A stretch of DNA of 64,000 bases from Pseudarthrobacter phenanthrenivorans (GCF_000813845.1 NZ_JWTB01000020.1:37199-101198); one strand, 5' to 3'. Positions 19,053-27,916 are shown, counted from the stretch's first letter. Notes: a model not told the origin generated them from the sequence alone. A program made the numbers and translations.

Positions 19053-20786
19053 TTGCTCTGGAAGTTGCTTGTCGAATACCTGCGGCCGCACCGGCCGCTG
19101 CTGGCCGCCGTCGTGGTGTTCCAGCTGGCGCAGTCCATTGCGTCGCTGTACCTGCCCACGCTGAACGCGGACATCATTGACCAGGGGGTGGCCCGGGGCG
19201 ATACCGGCTACATCCTCTCCACCGGCAGCTTCATGCTGCTCATAACCCTGGCGCAGATCGTGTGCGCTGTAGTGGCCGTGTACTTCGGCGCCAAAGCCGC
19301 CATGGGACTGGGCCGGGACCTGCGCGGCGCCATCTTTGAACGCGTGGGCGAGTTCTCCGAACAGGAAGTCACGCGCTTCGGCGCACCCAGCCTGATCACC
19401 CGGTCCACCAACGACGTCCAGCAGGTCCAGCAGCTTGTCCTGATGTCCGCGACGCTCATGGTGGCGGCCCCCATGCTGAGTATCGGCGGGGTGATCATGG
19501 CCATCCGGCAGGACGCCCAGCTGTCCTGGCTCATCGCCGTGTGCGTCCCGGTGCTGCTGATCGCCGTCGGACTTATTGTCACCCGGATGGTGCCGCTGTT
19601 CCGCAAGATGCAGGCCCGGATCGATACCGTGAACCGCGTCCTGCGGGAGCAGTTGACGGGCATCCGCGTGGTGCGCGCCTTCGTGCGGGAGGACATGGAA
19701 ACCGCGCGCTTCGCCCGCGCCAACACGGACGTCACGGACGTGGCCCTCCGCGCCGGCCAGCTGATGGCGCTCATGTTCCCCGTAGTAATGCTGGTCCTGA
19801 ACGTTTCCAGCGTGGCGGTGATCTGGTTCGGCTCGTTCCGGATCGAGGACGGGTCCATGCAGGTGGGCACCCTGATCGCGTTCCTGAGCTACCTGATGCA
19901 GATCCTGATGTCCGTCATGATGGCCACCTTCATGGCGGTGATGATTCCGCGCGCGTCGGTGTCCGCGGACCGCATTGGCGAGGTGCTGGGCACCAGCTCC
20001 AGCGTGGTGCCGCCCAAGGCGCCGGTCACCAGCGCGGTCCGGCGCGGTGAGCTGGAAATGCGCGACGTCGGATTCGCCTACCCGGGTGCCGACCAGCCCG
20101 TCCTGTCCGGGATCAGCTTCACCGCCCGCGCGGGGGAGACGACGGCGATCATCGGCAGCACCGGCTCGGGCAAGACCACCCTGGTGAACCTCATGCCCCG
20201 GCTCTTCGATGTCACTTCCGGCGCCGTGCTGATGGACGGCGTGGACGTGCGGGACCTGGACCCGGACCTGCTGTGGGGGCACATTGGCCTGGTGCCGCAG
20301 AAGCCTTACCTGTTCTCCGGCACCGTGCGCAGCAACCTGTTGTACGGCAACCCGGACGCCACCGAGGATGAGTTGTGGGACGCGCTGGAGATCGCCCAGG
20401 CCCGCGACTTCGTGGAGCAGATGGAGGATGGCCTGGACGCGGCCATCTCCCAGGGCGGTACCAACGTCTCCGGCGGGCAGCGGCAACGGCTGGCGATTGC
20501 ACGGGCGCTGGTGAAGCGGCCCGAGCTCTACATCTTTGACGATTCGTTCTCGTCCCTGGACACCGGGACGGACGCCCGGCTGCGGCAGGCGCTCAAGCGC
20601 AGCACCGCCGGTGCCACCATGGTGATCATCGCCCAGCGCGTGTCCAGCATTACGGACGCGGACCAGATTTTGGTGCTCGACGACGGCAGGATCGTTGCGC
20701 ACGGCACGCACCATGAGTTGCTGGAGAGTTCGGGGACATACCGCGAGATTGTCTCCTCCCAGCTGGCGGCGGAGGAGACGGTATGA
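19053..20786 (+). CDS. Heterodimeric ABC exporter, subunit with degenerate Walker B
   Basis: This is a half-transporter of 577 residues: six membrane helices (about 1-300), then an ABC domain. Walker A is 'GSTGSGKTTL' and the signature 'NVSGGQRQRLAIARAL' is canonical. Walker B is 'LYIFDDSFSSLD', where the catalytic glutamate is replaced by Asp. Such a subunit pairs with one carrying the consensus site, as in TM287/288, BmrCD or LmrCD. I chose TTG at 19053 (reading LLWKLL) because GGAG sits 6 nt upstream and relatives begin MLWKLL; TTG at 19041 is the alternative. Its last 4 nt overlap the partner gene. It is probably a multidrug or lipid exporter. Confidence 0.9.
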   Translation: MLWKLLVEYLRPHRPLLAAVVVFQLAQSIASLYLPTLNADIIDQGVARGDTGYILSTGSFMLLITLAQIVCAVVAVYFGAKAAMGLGRDLRGAIFERVGEFSEQEVTRFGAPSLITRSTNDVQQVQQLVLMSATLMVAAPMLSIGGVIMAIRQDAQLSWLIAVCVPVLLIAVGLIVTRMVPLFRKMQARIDTVNRVLREQLTGIRVVRAFVREDMETARFARANTDVTDVALRAGQLMALMFPVVMLVLNVSSVAVIWFGSFRIEDGSMQVGTLIAFLSYLMQILMSVMMATFMAVMIPRASVSADRIGEVLGTSSSVVPPKAPVTSAVRRGELEMRDVGFAYPGADQPVLSGISFTARAGETTAIIGSTGSGKTTLVNLMPRLFDVTSGAVLMDGVDVRDLDPDLLWGHIGLVPQKPYLFSGTVRSNLLYGNPDATEDELWDALEIAQARDFVEQMEDGLDAAISQGGTNVSGGQRQRLAIARALVKRPELYIFDDSFSSLDTGTDARLRQALKRSTAGATMVIIAQRVSSITDADQILVLDDGRIVAHGTHHELLESSGTYREIVSSQLAAEETV

Positions 20787-22825
20787 GCCACGGACCCACT
20801 CCAGTGCGCGGTGCCAAAGGCGCGCCCTCTGGTACCGCAGGCGGGGGCAAAGCCGGCCAGGCCGACGTCGTACGCATTCCGCGCCCGGCAGGCGGACCCG
20901 GAAGGGGCGGACCCTTTGCCGGGATGAATGTCCCGGCGGAGAAGGCAATGAACTTCAGTGGCTCCGCCAAGCGGCTGCTGGCTACCCTGCGGCCGGAACG
21001 CGCGTGGCTGATCCTGGTGCTGGTCATGGCCGTGGCGGGTGTGGTGCTGCAGGTCATCGGGCCGCGGCTGCTGGGTGAAGGCACCAACCTGATCTTCGCC
21101 GGGGTCGTGTCCAAGCAGCTGCCGCCGGGCATGACGCAGGCGCAGCTGATTGCGATGCTGCGGGCGTCGGGGGAGAACCAGAAGGCAGACATGCTCAGCG
21201 CCATGACGCTGACGCCGGGAATGGGGATCGACTTCGGGGCGCTGGCCAGTGTGCTGACGTGGGCGCTGGTGCTGTACGTGCTGGGTTCGGCGTTCATGTG
21301 GGGGCAGGCGTATGTGCTGAACGGCGTGGTGCAGCGGACGGTGTTCGGGCTGCGGGAAAAGATCGAGGCGAAGATCAACCGGCTGCCGCTGCGGTACTTC
21401 GACTCGATCCAGCGCGGTGAGCTGCTCAGCCGGGTGACCAACGATGTGGACAACATTTCGCAGAGCCTGCAGCAGTCCATCAGCCAGGCGGTGACGTCGC
21501 TGCTGACGGTGCTGGGCGTGCTGGTGATGATGTTCATCCTCTCGCCCACGCTGGCGCTGATCGCTCTGGTGACCATTCCGCTGACGCTCGGCATCACGGC
21601 CCTTATTGCCAAGCGATCGCAGAAACTGTTCGTGCAGCAGTGGAAGAACACGGGCGAGCTGAACGGGCAGATCGAGGAGACGTACACCGGGCATGCGCTG
21701 GTGAAGGTGTTCGGTCGGCAGCGTGAGGTGGGGGAGCGGTTCCGGCAGAAGAATGCCGAGCTGTATGACGCCAGCTTCGGTGCGCAGTTCATTTCCGGGC
21801 TGATCATGCCGGCCATGACGTTTATCGGGAACCTGGTGTATGTGGGGATCGCCGTGGTGGGTGGCCTGCAGGTGGCGTCCGGTGCGATGCAGCTGGGCGA
21901 TGTGCAGGCGTTCATCCAGTACTCACGGCAGTTCACGCAGCCGCTGGCGCAGCTGGGATCCATGGCGAACCTGCTGCAGTCCGGGGTGGCCTCTGCGGAG
22001 CGGGTGTTTGAGCTGCTGGACACGGAGGAACAGACCGCCGATCCCGTGGGAGCTGGGTTGCAGAGCCCGGATAGTGCCGTGCGCGGGCGGCTGGTGTTTG
22101 AGGATGTGTACTTCTCCTATTCGCCGGACAAGCCGCTGATTTCCGGGCTTTCGTTGGTGGCGGAGCCGGGGCAGACGGTGGCGATTGTGGGGCCGACCGG
22201 TGCGGGCAAGACCACGCTGGTGAACCTGATGATGCGGTTCTATGAGCTGGATGCCGGCCGGATCACGCTGGACGGCGTGGATATCACCACCATGAGCCGA
22301 AATGACCTGCGCTCGCGGATGGGGATGGTGCTGCAGGATACGTGGCTGTTCGGCGGGACCATCCGGGACAACATCGCGTACGGCCGGCCCACTGCTTCCT
22401 CGGAGGAGGTGCTTGAGGCCGCGCGGGCAACGTATGTGGACCGGTTCGTGAAGTCCCTGCCCGAGGGGTACGACACCGTGCTGGACGACGAAGGTGCCAA
22501 CGTATCCGCCGGTGAGAAGCAGTTGCTGACGATCGCGCGGGCGTTCCTGGCTTCGCCTTCTGTTTTGATCCTGGACGAGGCCACATCTTCCGTGGACACC
22601 CGGACCGAGGTGCTGGTGCAGAAGGCGATGAGCGCTTTGCGGTCCGACAGGACGTCCTTTGTGATTGCGCACCGCCTGTCCACGATCCGCGACGCCGACC
22701 TCATCCTGGTCATGGAGAACGGGCAGATCGTGGAGCAAGGGAACCACGGTTCTTTGTTGGCCGCCGGCGGGGCTTACGCGCGGCTGTACGAGGCCCAGTT
22801 CGCGGCGCCCGTGGCGGAGGTTTGA
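20783..22825 (+). CDS. Heterodimeric ABC exporter, subunit with consensus Walker B
   Basis: This 680-residue half-transporter has a long Gly/Pro-rich N-terminal extension (about 1-55). Six membrane helices follow, with an extra insert after helix 1 ('GVVSKQLPPGMTQAQLIAML'), then an ABC domain. Walker A is 'GPTGAGKTTL' and Walker B 'ILDEATSSVD' keeps the catalytic Glu. The signature is changed to 'NVSAGEKQLLTIARAF' (SAGEK for SGGQ). The altered signature faces the Asp-bearing Walker B of the partner, so one of the two ATP sites is degenerate, as known for this transporter class. The insert and N-terminal extension are usual in actinobacterial members. Confidence 0.92.
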   Translation: MSHGPTPVRGAKGAPSGTAGGGKAGQADVVRIPRPAGGPGRGGPFAGMNVPAEKAMNFSGSAKRLLATLRPERAWLILVLVMAVAGVVLQVIGPRLLGEGTNLIFAGVVSKQLPPGMTQAQLIAMLRASGENQKADMLSAMTLTPGMGIDFGALASVLTWALVLYVLGSAFMWGQAYVLNGVVQRTVFGLREKIEAKINRLPLRYFDSIQRGELLSRVTNDVDNISQSLQQSISQAVTSLLTVLGVLVMMFILSPTLALIALVTIPLTLGITALIAKRSQKLFVQQWKNTGELNGQIEETYTGHALVKVFGRQREVGERFRQKNAELYDASFGAQFISGLIMPAMTFIGNLVYVGIAVVGGLQVASGAMQLGDVQAFIQYSRQFTQPLAQLGSMANLLQSGVASAERVFELLDTEEQTADPVGAGLQSPDSAVRGRLVFEDVYFSYSPDKPLISGLSLVAEPGQTVAIVGPTGAGKTTLVNLMMRFYELDAGRITLDGVDITTMSRNDLRSRMGMVLQDTWLFGGTIRDNIAYGRPTASSEEVLEAARATYVDRFVKSLPEGYDTVLDDEGANVSAGEKQLLTIARAFLASPSVLILDEATSSVDTRTEVLVQKAMSALRSDRTSFVIAHRLSTIRDADLILVMENGQIVEQGNHGSLLAAGGAYARLYEAQFAAPVAEV

Positions 22826-22959
22826 AGGCGGTTTTCAGGTATAGGGACGCTTCTGTGGTGACAATGCCGTGCCATTTAATTACTTGATGATGAGACGTGA
22901 GGGGAGGGATAAGGAAGAGTTTTTGTCCCCGGAGCTGCAGGAAACTCCGCGCTGTTCGG

Positions 22960-23000
22960 AACTAGATTCAGTCCTAAGCTTCGCTTCGCTTTATCTAGTT
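22960..23000 (-). terminator. Possible terminator of the TIR gene
   Basis: An 8-bp inverted repeat AACTAGAT/ATCTAGTT encloses 25 nt and one arm contains the TIR stop codon TAG. The surrounding DNA (22860-23000) is visibly more AT-rich than the ABC genes to the left. The stem is weak, so confidence is low. Confidence 0.3.
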
Positions 23001-23894
23001 GTCCGCTGGATCCAGATCTGAGGCCATTAATTCCTGAGTCAGAGGTCCGTCGGGGGATACAATGTATTGATCCTTCCAGACCGGATCAATGATAATAAGG
23101 GTTTTGTCATTTCCCGGAAATTCGGCCTGATAATAATGTTGTATTGCGCGTTTCTCAATTTCACTCAAAGCCGTACTAGAATCAAGGACGTCCAAATTTT
23201 CATTCACTGTTCTAAAATCTAGGATCGCAGTGCGCCCCCTAATAACCTTGTAGGCTTTGGTCGTGAAACTTTGTCCCTTGTAACGTTCACCGACGGAGAC
23301 GGGGGTCGGGTTAATAACGGGCACCGTAAGTGCTTTGTCAAAGTCTCTAACAATGCGCAGCAGCTCATCAATTTTCTCGGTATCGGGCCGCTCGGGAGTT
23401 TTCGTCCTAGTTGCGGCTTCCTTCTTAAGCTTCTCGACAGCATCTTGTAGCTGCGGCCATTCCATGTCTATACGGGAATCTAAGGTTTCCTGCTTGATAT
23501 TTGGGCCATATTCATTCAAGGACTTCATTAGTGATTTGAAGCCCTGTATGTTAGCCATCTTCATTTGGAAATTTTTGAAAGGACCAGCGACGTCGCTTGT
23601 GTCTTCAAAGTTTAGGAGGAGTACCCCTAGGCGCTTCCTGCGGTCCGAAACTTGCCGCGACAATGCTCCGGCCTCATAGTTCAGCCACTGTTCTAGTTGA
23701 TTCTCTCTTGATACGCATATGATCCCAAAATCCGTATCATTGAGCTCCTCCTCAATTTGCGCCAGCCATTGCTCCCCCGCGGGAATCTCTGGGCTGTAAA
23801 AAGTAGTAACGGTGTCAAAAAGTCGTCCGATTGCCTCATTGAGCACCCCTGCAAAGTGGCAGGAGTTTTTGGACCAACTAATAAAGACTTTCAA
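22995..23894 (-). CDS. TIR-domain protein with an uncharacterised C-terminal domain
   Basis: This 299-residue protein opens with a TIR_2-type domain (about 1-125): 'MKVFISWSKNSCHFAGVLNE', 'FYSPEIPAGEQWLAQIEEEL', 'GIICVSRENQLEQWLNYEAG'. Glu74 in 'WLNYEAGAL' occupies the position of the catalytic glutamate of NAD-cleaving bacterial TIRs. A charged helix (about 145-190) links to a C-terminal region (190-299) rich in beta strands that I do not recognise. Base composition is near 45% GC, far below its neighbours, which points to horizontal transfer. It lies 73 nt downstream of a nuclease-like gene on the same strand. Bacterial TIR proteins commonly act in anti-phage defence; that role here is inferred. 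Confidence 0.78.
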   Translation of the reverse strand: MKVFISWSKNSCHFAGVLNEAIGRLFDTVTTFYSPEIPAGEQWLAQIEEELNDTDFGIICVSRENQLEQWLNYEAGALSRQVSDRRKRLGVLLLNFEDTSDVAGPFKNFQMKMANIQGFKSLMKSLNEYGPNIKQETLDSRIDMEWPQLQDAVEKLKKEAATRTKTPERPDTEKIDELLRIVRDFDKALTVPVINPTPVSVGERYKGQSFTTKAYKVIRGRTAILDFRTVNENLDVLDSSTALSEIEKRAIQHYYQAEFPGNDKTLIIIDPVWKDQYIVSPDGPLTQELMASDLDPADN

Positions 23895-23967
23895 AACGGT
23901 TCATCTCCCAGGGAGTTCGCGCTTATCGGTGACAGTATCAACTCGGCTGGCTTGAGTGGCTGGAACT

Positions 23968-25059
23968 TTATAGGTAGCTCTTCACCGTGGCCCGAAGAGC
24001 CTCAGTGTGTTCGTAGATCTCCTCGAGCGAGTTGATGGGCACTCGAGTCTCTTCTTTGCTTTCGTCAAAGATGCCGATGTACTTCTGCGTTCGGTTGAAG
24101 TGCAACCGGGCAATGGGCTTGCGGTTGTTGTCGTCGAGGAGCACCGCGAAATAGGACTTTGCATCACGCTGGGCCACCCGAGCCGGTTTGACCTCGCTGC
24201 AGACAATTGCGCGCACGATTTGGTAGCCCTCGATTTCTTCAAGCGTCGTCTCGAGTCCATCGGCTTCCGCGAGGTCGGCTTCTGCGACCGGGGCGCTGGT
24301 GACAGCCAAGGGTGCGGCGGTGTCCTCAGTTTGCGGGAATCCAGGATTGCCCAAGGCCTTCTTCAACCGCTCGTTCACTTGGTCATTGAGGAACTGCTTT
24401 GTAGCCTTTCCGACCAGCGTTGTGAACTGCTCCCGCACTTTTTGCGTGTACGGCCCGGAATAGACCCTGGCTGTCAGGAACTTGACCCATTCATCTTCAG
24501 GCTCCTTGAACTGTGCTGCCAGGGTCCGCTTGAGCTCGCCGATGTATTTAAGTTCGCCGGCGGCACTAATAATCGAGTCGAGGTCGAAAACGTCCTTGGA
24601 CAGCTTCTGCAGCTCAGGGATAAGCGACTGGTCGATGTCGTTCAAGTCCAGCACAAGGAAAGGCTTGGCATCCATGCGGTTTGGTGCGTCAAGGTCCGTG
24701 AAGAACTGGTAAACCTCGCCGTTAGTAAGGATGGCGATCCGCGCGTTGGTGACGGCAAAGTAGCGGAAGAGCTGTGATGCGTGCTCGATCTTCACGGGCT
24801 CCGTGGACTTCTTGCACTCAATCAGGATCTGCACCTCGCCGTCCTTGACGATGGCGTAGTCGATCTTTTCGCCCTTCTTAAGGCCGACATCGGCAATGAA
24901 CTCGGGAACGACCTCCAGCGGATTGAAGACGTCATAGCCAAGAATCGTCGAGATGAACGGCATCACGAAGGCGTTCTTTGTTGCCTCTTCTGTCTGGATT
25001 ACGCCCCGCTGCTGACGCACCTTTGCCGCCAAAGCTGAAAGCTTCTCTGCGAATTCCAT
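23968..25059 (-). CDS. Solitary HsdR N-terminal / PD-(D/E)XK nuclease-like protein
   Basis: This 363-residue protein has an N-terminal domain like that of type I restriction subunit R. It contains 'NAFVMPFISTILGYDVFNPL', then Asp67 in 'KGEKIDYAIVKDG', then 'ILIECKK' (Glu81, Lys83), which together form a PD-(D/E)XK nuclease signature. No helicase motor follows, and no hsdM or hsdS gene is adjacent. After a linker of about 35 residues, a C-terminal part ('YQIVRAIVCSEVKPARVAQR' and 'RDAKSYFAVLLDDNNRKPI') resembles the small C-terminal module found in such stand-alone proteins. Its GC content is lower than the flanks. The ATG at 25059 follows CTGGGGGTACGAA. With the TIR gene it makes a candidate defence pair. 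Confidence 0.75.
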   Translation of the reverse strand: MEFAEKLSALAAKVRQQRGVIQTEEATKNAFVMPFISTILGYDVFNPLEVVPEFIADVGLKKGEKIDYAIVKDGEVQILIECKKSTEPVKIEHASQLFRYFAVTNARIAILTNGEVYQFFTDLDAPNRMDAKPFLVLDLNDIDQSLIPELQKLSKDVFDLDSIISAAGELKYIGELKRTLAAQFKEPEDEWVKFLTARVYSGPYTQKVREQFTTLVGKATKQFLNDQVNERLKKALGNPGFPQTEDTAAPLAVTSAPVAEADLAEADGLETTLEEIEGYQIVRAIVCSEVKPARVAQRDAKSYFAVLLDDNNRKPIARLHFNRTQKYIGIFDESKEETRVPINSLEEIYEHTEALRATVKSYL

Positions 25060-25202
25060 TTCGTACCCCCAGTAAGTTTCCTGTAGCCGGACACCACCAT
25101 GTGCCCGACAGCAATTTCAAGCTGCTGCAGCAAAACTTACATCCGAGGAGCGACATTTACACGCAAGTGGCTAATGGCCGTCGTCATGTTGCACACAGTC
25201 GC

Positions 25203-25235
25203 CATCAGCTAGAGGCGGGGGGATTGAACCCCATC
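25203..25235 (-). other. tRNA 3'-end-like fragment (possible attachment-site remnant)
   Basis: On the minus strand, TGGGG-TTCAATC-CCCCC followed by GCCTCTAG resembles a tRNA T-arm and 3' acceptor strand, close to the 3' end of serine tRNAs (..CCGCCTCC). Four of five T-stem pairs form and the loop fits TTCRANY. No D-arm or anticodon arm lies upstream, so it is not a complete tRNA. It borders the low-GC TIR/nuclease block, as an integration remnant would. Confidence 0.35.
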
Positions 25236-25250
25236 CCACGCACGAACAAA

Positions 25251-25288
25251 AGCGGACGACGCCGTGTCCCCACCCACCGTCGTCCGCT
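25251..25288. repeat. Hairpin repeat of the GACGACG family upstream of the HNH gene
   Basis: An 11-bp perfect inverted repeat AGCGGACGACG / CGTCGTCCGCT has a 16-nt spacer. The right arm with its flank (CCACCGTCGTCCGC) matches the right arms of hairpins at 28987, 29627 and 45023. The rest of 25060-25358 (299 bases) contains no gene I can support. Confidence 0.6.
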
Positions 25289-25358
25289 CCCTCCAAGCGG
25301 TCCGGGGCGGCTGGGTGCCGGAAGCCAAAATGTCACACCCCCCTGCCAAGCTTTGGGT

Positions 25359-26804
25359 ATGGAAACCTGGGCGGTGGTGGATGCAGGAGGCAGTGCCGGA
25401 CTGCCCGCTGCCGTTACCTCCATAAGGGGGCTGGCGGACGAGCTGGTTGACGTCCTTGGCCCGTCTTCAGGAGATTCGGACGGCGATCACCGGGATGCTT
25501 ACGATCCACTGGGCCAACTTGCTGATTCGTACCTGGACGGTCTGGGTGTTGTGGCCCGGATCGAAGCCGCCATCGCCGCCGTCAAAGTGCGCCTCCTCGC
25601 CGGGTATGCGGAGGCAACCGCTGCCATGGAGGGACCGGCGGACAGCGCATATGAGTCCTCAGCACGCGAGATGAGCCTGGTGGCGGAAGTCGCCTGCGTC
25701 CTGACTGTTGGGGAGCGTGCCGCGGCGGCACTGCTGGGTGAGGCGCACGCGCTGACCACAACGTTGCCCGCGGCACTGGATGCGTTGCAGTCGGGAAAGA
25801 TTTCCTGGCAGCACGCCCGGATCATCGTCGATGAAACCACCGGCCTGGACAAGACCGCCGCCTCCGCGCTGGAGGCGCATTTCCTGGACCCGGAGGCTCC
25901 GAATGCGGCCAGGGGTGCCGCGGCAGGGGAGCTGGCGCCAGCCCGGTTTAGGCGGAAGGTACGGGCCTGGCGGGAACGCCATCAACCCGAATCCCTTGAG
26001 ATCAGGCACATGAGGTCCGTGGAAGACCGGCGGATGGAATACTCTCCGGACCGCAATGGCATGGCATGGGTCTCGCTCTATATGCCTGCGGACAAGGCCT
26101 GCGCCATTTGGAACAAGGCCACAGCCCTGGCGCGTGGACTGCAGGGACCGGAAGAACCGCGGACCCTCACCCAAATCAGGGTCGACGAGGCCGCCAGATT
26201 GTTGCTTGGCACCTCAGGCGGGAATGCCGGGGCCGGGCCATCCCTCACAGCGGACGTCCTGGTCACAGTGCCGGTCTTCTCCCTCTTGGGCGCCACGGAT
26301 GAACCCGCGGACCTTGACAACTACGGACCCATCCCGGCATCGATGGCTCGCAAACTCGTCGCGGAAGGTGCCGGTTCCTTCTACCGGGTGTTGGTGGACC
26401 CGCGGGACGGGGCGCCGCTGGAAATCGGCCGCACGAGCTACCGGCTTCCGGAATCCTTGAAGCGGTGGCTGCGGATGCGCGATGGAAAGTGCACGTTTCC
26501 CGGCTGCAGCAATCCGAGCCAGGACAATGAGGCGGACCACCTCACGGCTTGGGAGCATGGAGGCGCCACGGGGATCAGCAACCTGGGTCAGTTGTGTCCC
26601 AAGCATCATCGGCTCAAGCATCGAACCCGCTGGGGTCCGGGACCTGCGGCCAGGAATGAACCGCCCGGCTGGGTCTCGCCGTCGGGCCGCAAATACAACG
26701 CCGAACGAGCGGACCGGGAACCAACGCTCTGGCCTCCAGGGTGCCTCCCGAACGGAAACAGCCCGTTGGAGTCACTCATCGTTGATTTCCTCGTTGCCTC
26801 GTAA
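25359..26804 (+). CDS. DUF222 / HNH endonuclease-domain protein (13E12 type)
   Basis: This 481-residue protein has an N-terminal and central DUF222 region ('VARIEAAIAAVKVRLLAGYA', 'LTVGERAAAALLGEAHALTT', 'KISWQHARIIVDETTGLD'). A C-terminal HNH nuclease motif follows: 'CTFPGCSNPSQDNEADHLTA', then 'NLGQLCPKHHRLKH'. The paired Cys residues and 'DH...H..H' ligands are intact. This family is present in many copies in actinobacteria and is linked to mobile or repetitive elements; its cellular role is unclear. I chose ATG 25359 because relatives begin near there and upstream in-frame codons lie in a region without family similarity. A GC hairpin terminates it. Confidence 0.85.
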   Translation: METWAVVDAGGSAGLPAAVTSIRGLADELVDVLGPSSGDSDGDHRDAYDPLGQLADSYLDGLGVVARIEAAIAAVKVRLLAGYAEATAAMEGPADSAYESSAREMSLVAEVACVLTVGERAAAALLGEAHALTTTLPAALDALQSGKISWQHARIIVDETTGLDKTAASALEAHFLDPEAPNAARGAAAGELAPARFRRKVRAWRERHQPESLEIRHMRSVEDRRMEYSPDRNGMAWVSLYMPADKACAIWNKATALARGLQGPEEPRTLTQIRVDEAARLLLGTSGGNAGAGPSLTADVLVTVPVFSLLGATDEPADLDNYGPIPASMARKLVAEGAGSFYRVLVDPRDGAPLEIGRTSYRLPESLKRWLRMRDGKCTFPGCSNPSQDNEADHLTAWEHGGATGISNLGQLCPKHHRLKHRTRWGPGPAARNEPPGWVSPSGRKYNAERADREPTLWPPGCLPNGNSPLESLIVDFLVAS

Positions 26805-26816
26805 CCGTCCCACTGG

Positions 26817-26850
26817 GCCCGGGCGCAGCAAACCGCTGCTGTGCCCGGGC
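26817..26850 (+). terminator. Terminator hairpin after the HNH gene
   Basis: A 14-bp stem GCCCGGGCGCAGCA / TGCTGTGCCCGGGC (one G-T pair) with a 6-nt loop lies 12 nt after the stop. No U-tract is visible. Confidence 0.7.
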
Positions 26851-27001
26851 ATGCGGGGAGGTCTCGCGCTTCCCGTGCCGTTCACCAGCCGTCAACCAGC
26901 AGGCCCCACAGCGTTTCGGCAGACCCAGCAGTCTTTTCACGCACCCTCCCGCCCGGCACCCCCAGCCTGGACGGTCATCCCCAAGGCACCAGGAGTCTTC
27001 C

Positions 27002-27889
27002 GTGTTCGTGAAAAGAACCATCGCTGCCGTCGCTGCCCTCACTTTCCTGGCCGGGACAGCCGCCCCAGCCCAGGCGCAGACGCAAGCCCAAACCCAGGCC
27101 CCGGCTGAGGCACCCAAGCCGGCTCCCGTCGTCGTCGGCCAACCCCTCGCCGGAACACACGCCCACAACGATTACGAGCACGACCGCCCCCTGCACGACG
27201 CGCTGGAGCACGGCTTCACCAGCGTTGAGGCGGACGTATGGCTGGTGGACGGCGAGCTGCGCGTGGCCCACGACCTCGCGGATGCCAAGCAGGGCGTCAC
27301 CCTGGAGAGCCTCTACCTTGACCCGCTCCAGGACCTGGTCCGCAGCACGCCCGGGCACAGCGTCTACCCCCACTGGGACGGCAGCCTGCAGCTCCTCATC
27401 GACATCAAGAGCGAGGGCGAGGCCACCTACGCTGCCGTCGAGCAGGAACTGGCCGAACACCGCGACATCATGAGCCGCTACACCAATGGCAACGTCAAGA
27501 CCGGCCCGGTCACCGCGGTGATCAGCGGCAACCGCCCGCTGGCCACCATGCAGGCGCAAACCCAGCGCTCCAGCTTCTACGACGGCCGCTCCACCGACCT
27601 CGCCTCCGGCCTGCCCGCCTCCCTGATGCCGCTGGTCAGCGACAACTGGACCAAGCTCTTCACCTGGCAGGGCGTCGGCCCCATGCCAGAGGCCGAGCGC
27701 GCTAAATTGCGCGCCTTCGTGGCCACCGCCCACGCCAATGGCTACCGCGTCCGCTTTTGGGCCACCCCGGACCAGCCCGGCGCCGCCCGCGATGCCCTTT
27801 GGACCGAGCTCGCCAATGCAGGCGTGGACCACATCAACACCGACGACCTCGCCGGCCTCCAGCAGTTCCTCACCGCCCGCGCAGCCTAG
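27002..27889 (+). CDS. Secreted PI-PLC/glycerophosphodiester phosphodiesterase-like protein
   Basis: This 295-residue protein has a Sec signal peptide ('RTIAAVAALTFLAGTAAPAQAQ') and a Gln/Ala-rich spacer. A PI-PLC/GDPD TIM barrel follows with 'LAGTHAHNDYEHDRPLHDAL', 'FTSVEADVWLVDGELRVAHD' and 'LQLLIDIKSEGEATYAAVEQ'. His, Glu, Asp and the second His of the active site ('HNDYEH', 'EADVWL', 'VAHD') are present. It should cleave an exported phosphodiester such as a lipid headgroup or teichoic-acid-like polymer; the substrate is unknown. The GTG start at 27002 follows AGGAG. It sits 27 nt upstream of a secreted metallophosphatase gene, so the two may release phosphate in sequence. Confidence 0.82.
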   Translation: MFVKRTIAAVAALTFLAGTAAPAQAQTQAQTQAPAEAPKPAPVVVGQPLAGTHAHNDYEHDRPLHDALEHGFTSVEADVWLVDGELRVAHDLADAKQGVTLESLYLDPLQDLVRSTPGHSVYPHWDGSLQLLIDIKSEGEATYAAVEQELAEHRDIMSRYTNGNVKTGPVTAVISGNRPLATMQAQTQRSSFYDGRSTDLASGLPASLMPLVSDNWTKLFTWQGVGPMPEAERAKLRAFVATAHANGYRVRFWATPDQPGAARDALWTELANAGVDHINTDDLAGLQQFLTARAA

Positions 27890-27916
27890 GCAACCAGCAG
27901 AAACAGGAGCAATTCC

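Noticed and set aside
18831..20948. Very long minus-strand frame across the first ABC exporter gene
   Set aside because: Low-complexity His/Arg/Gly-rich translation opposite a clear ABC transporter gene; a GC-skew artefact.
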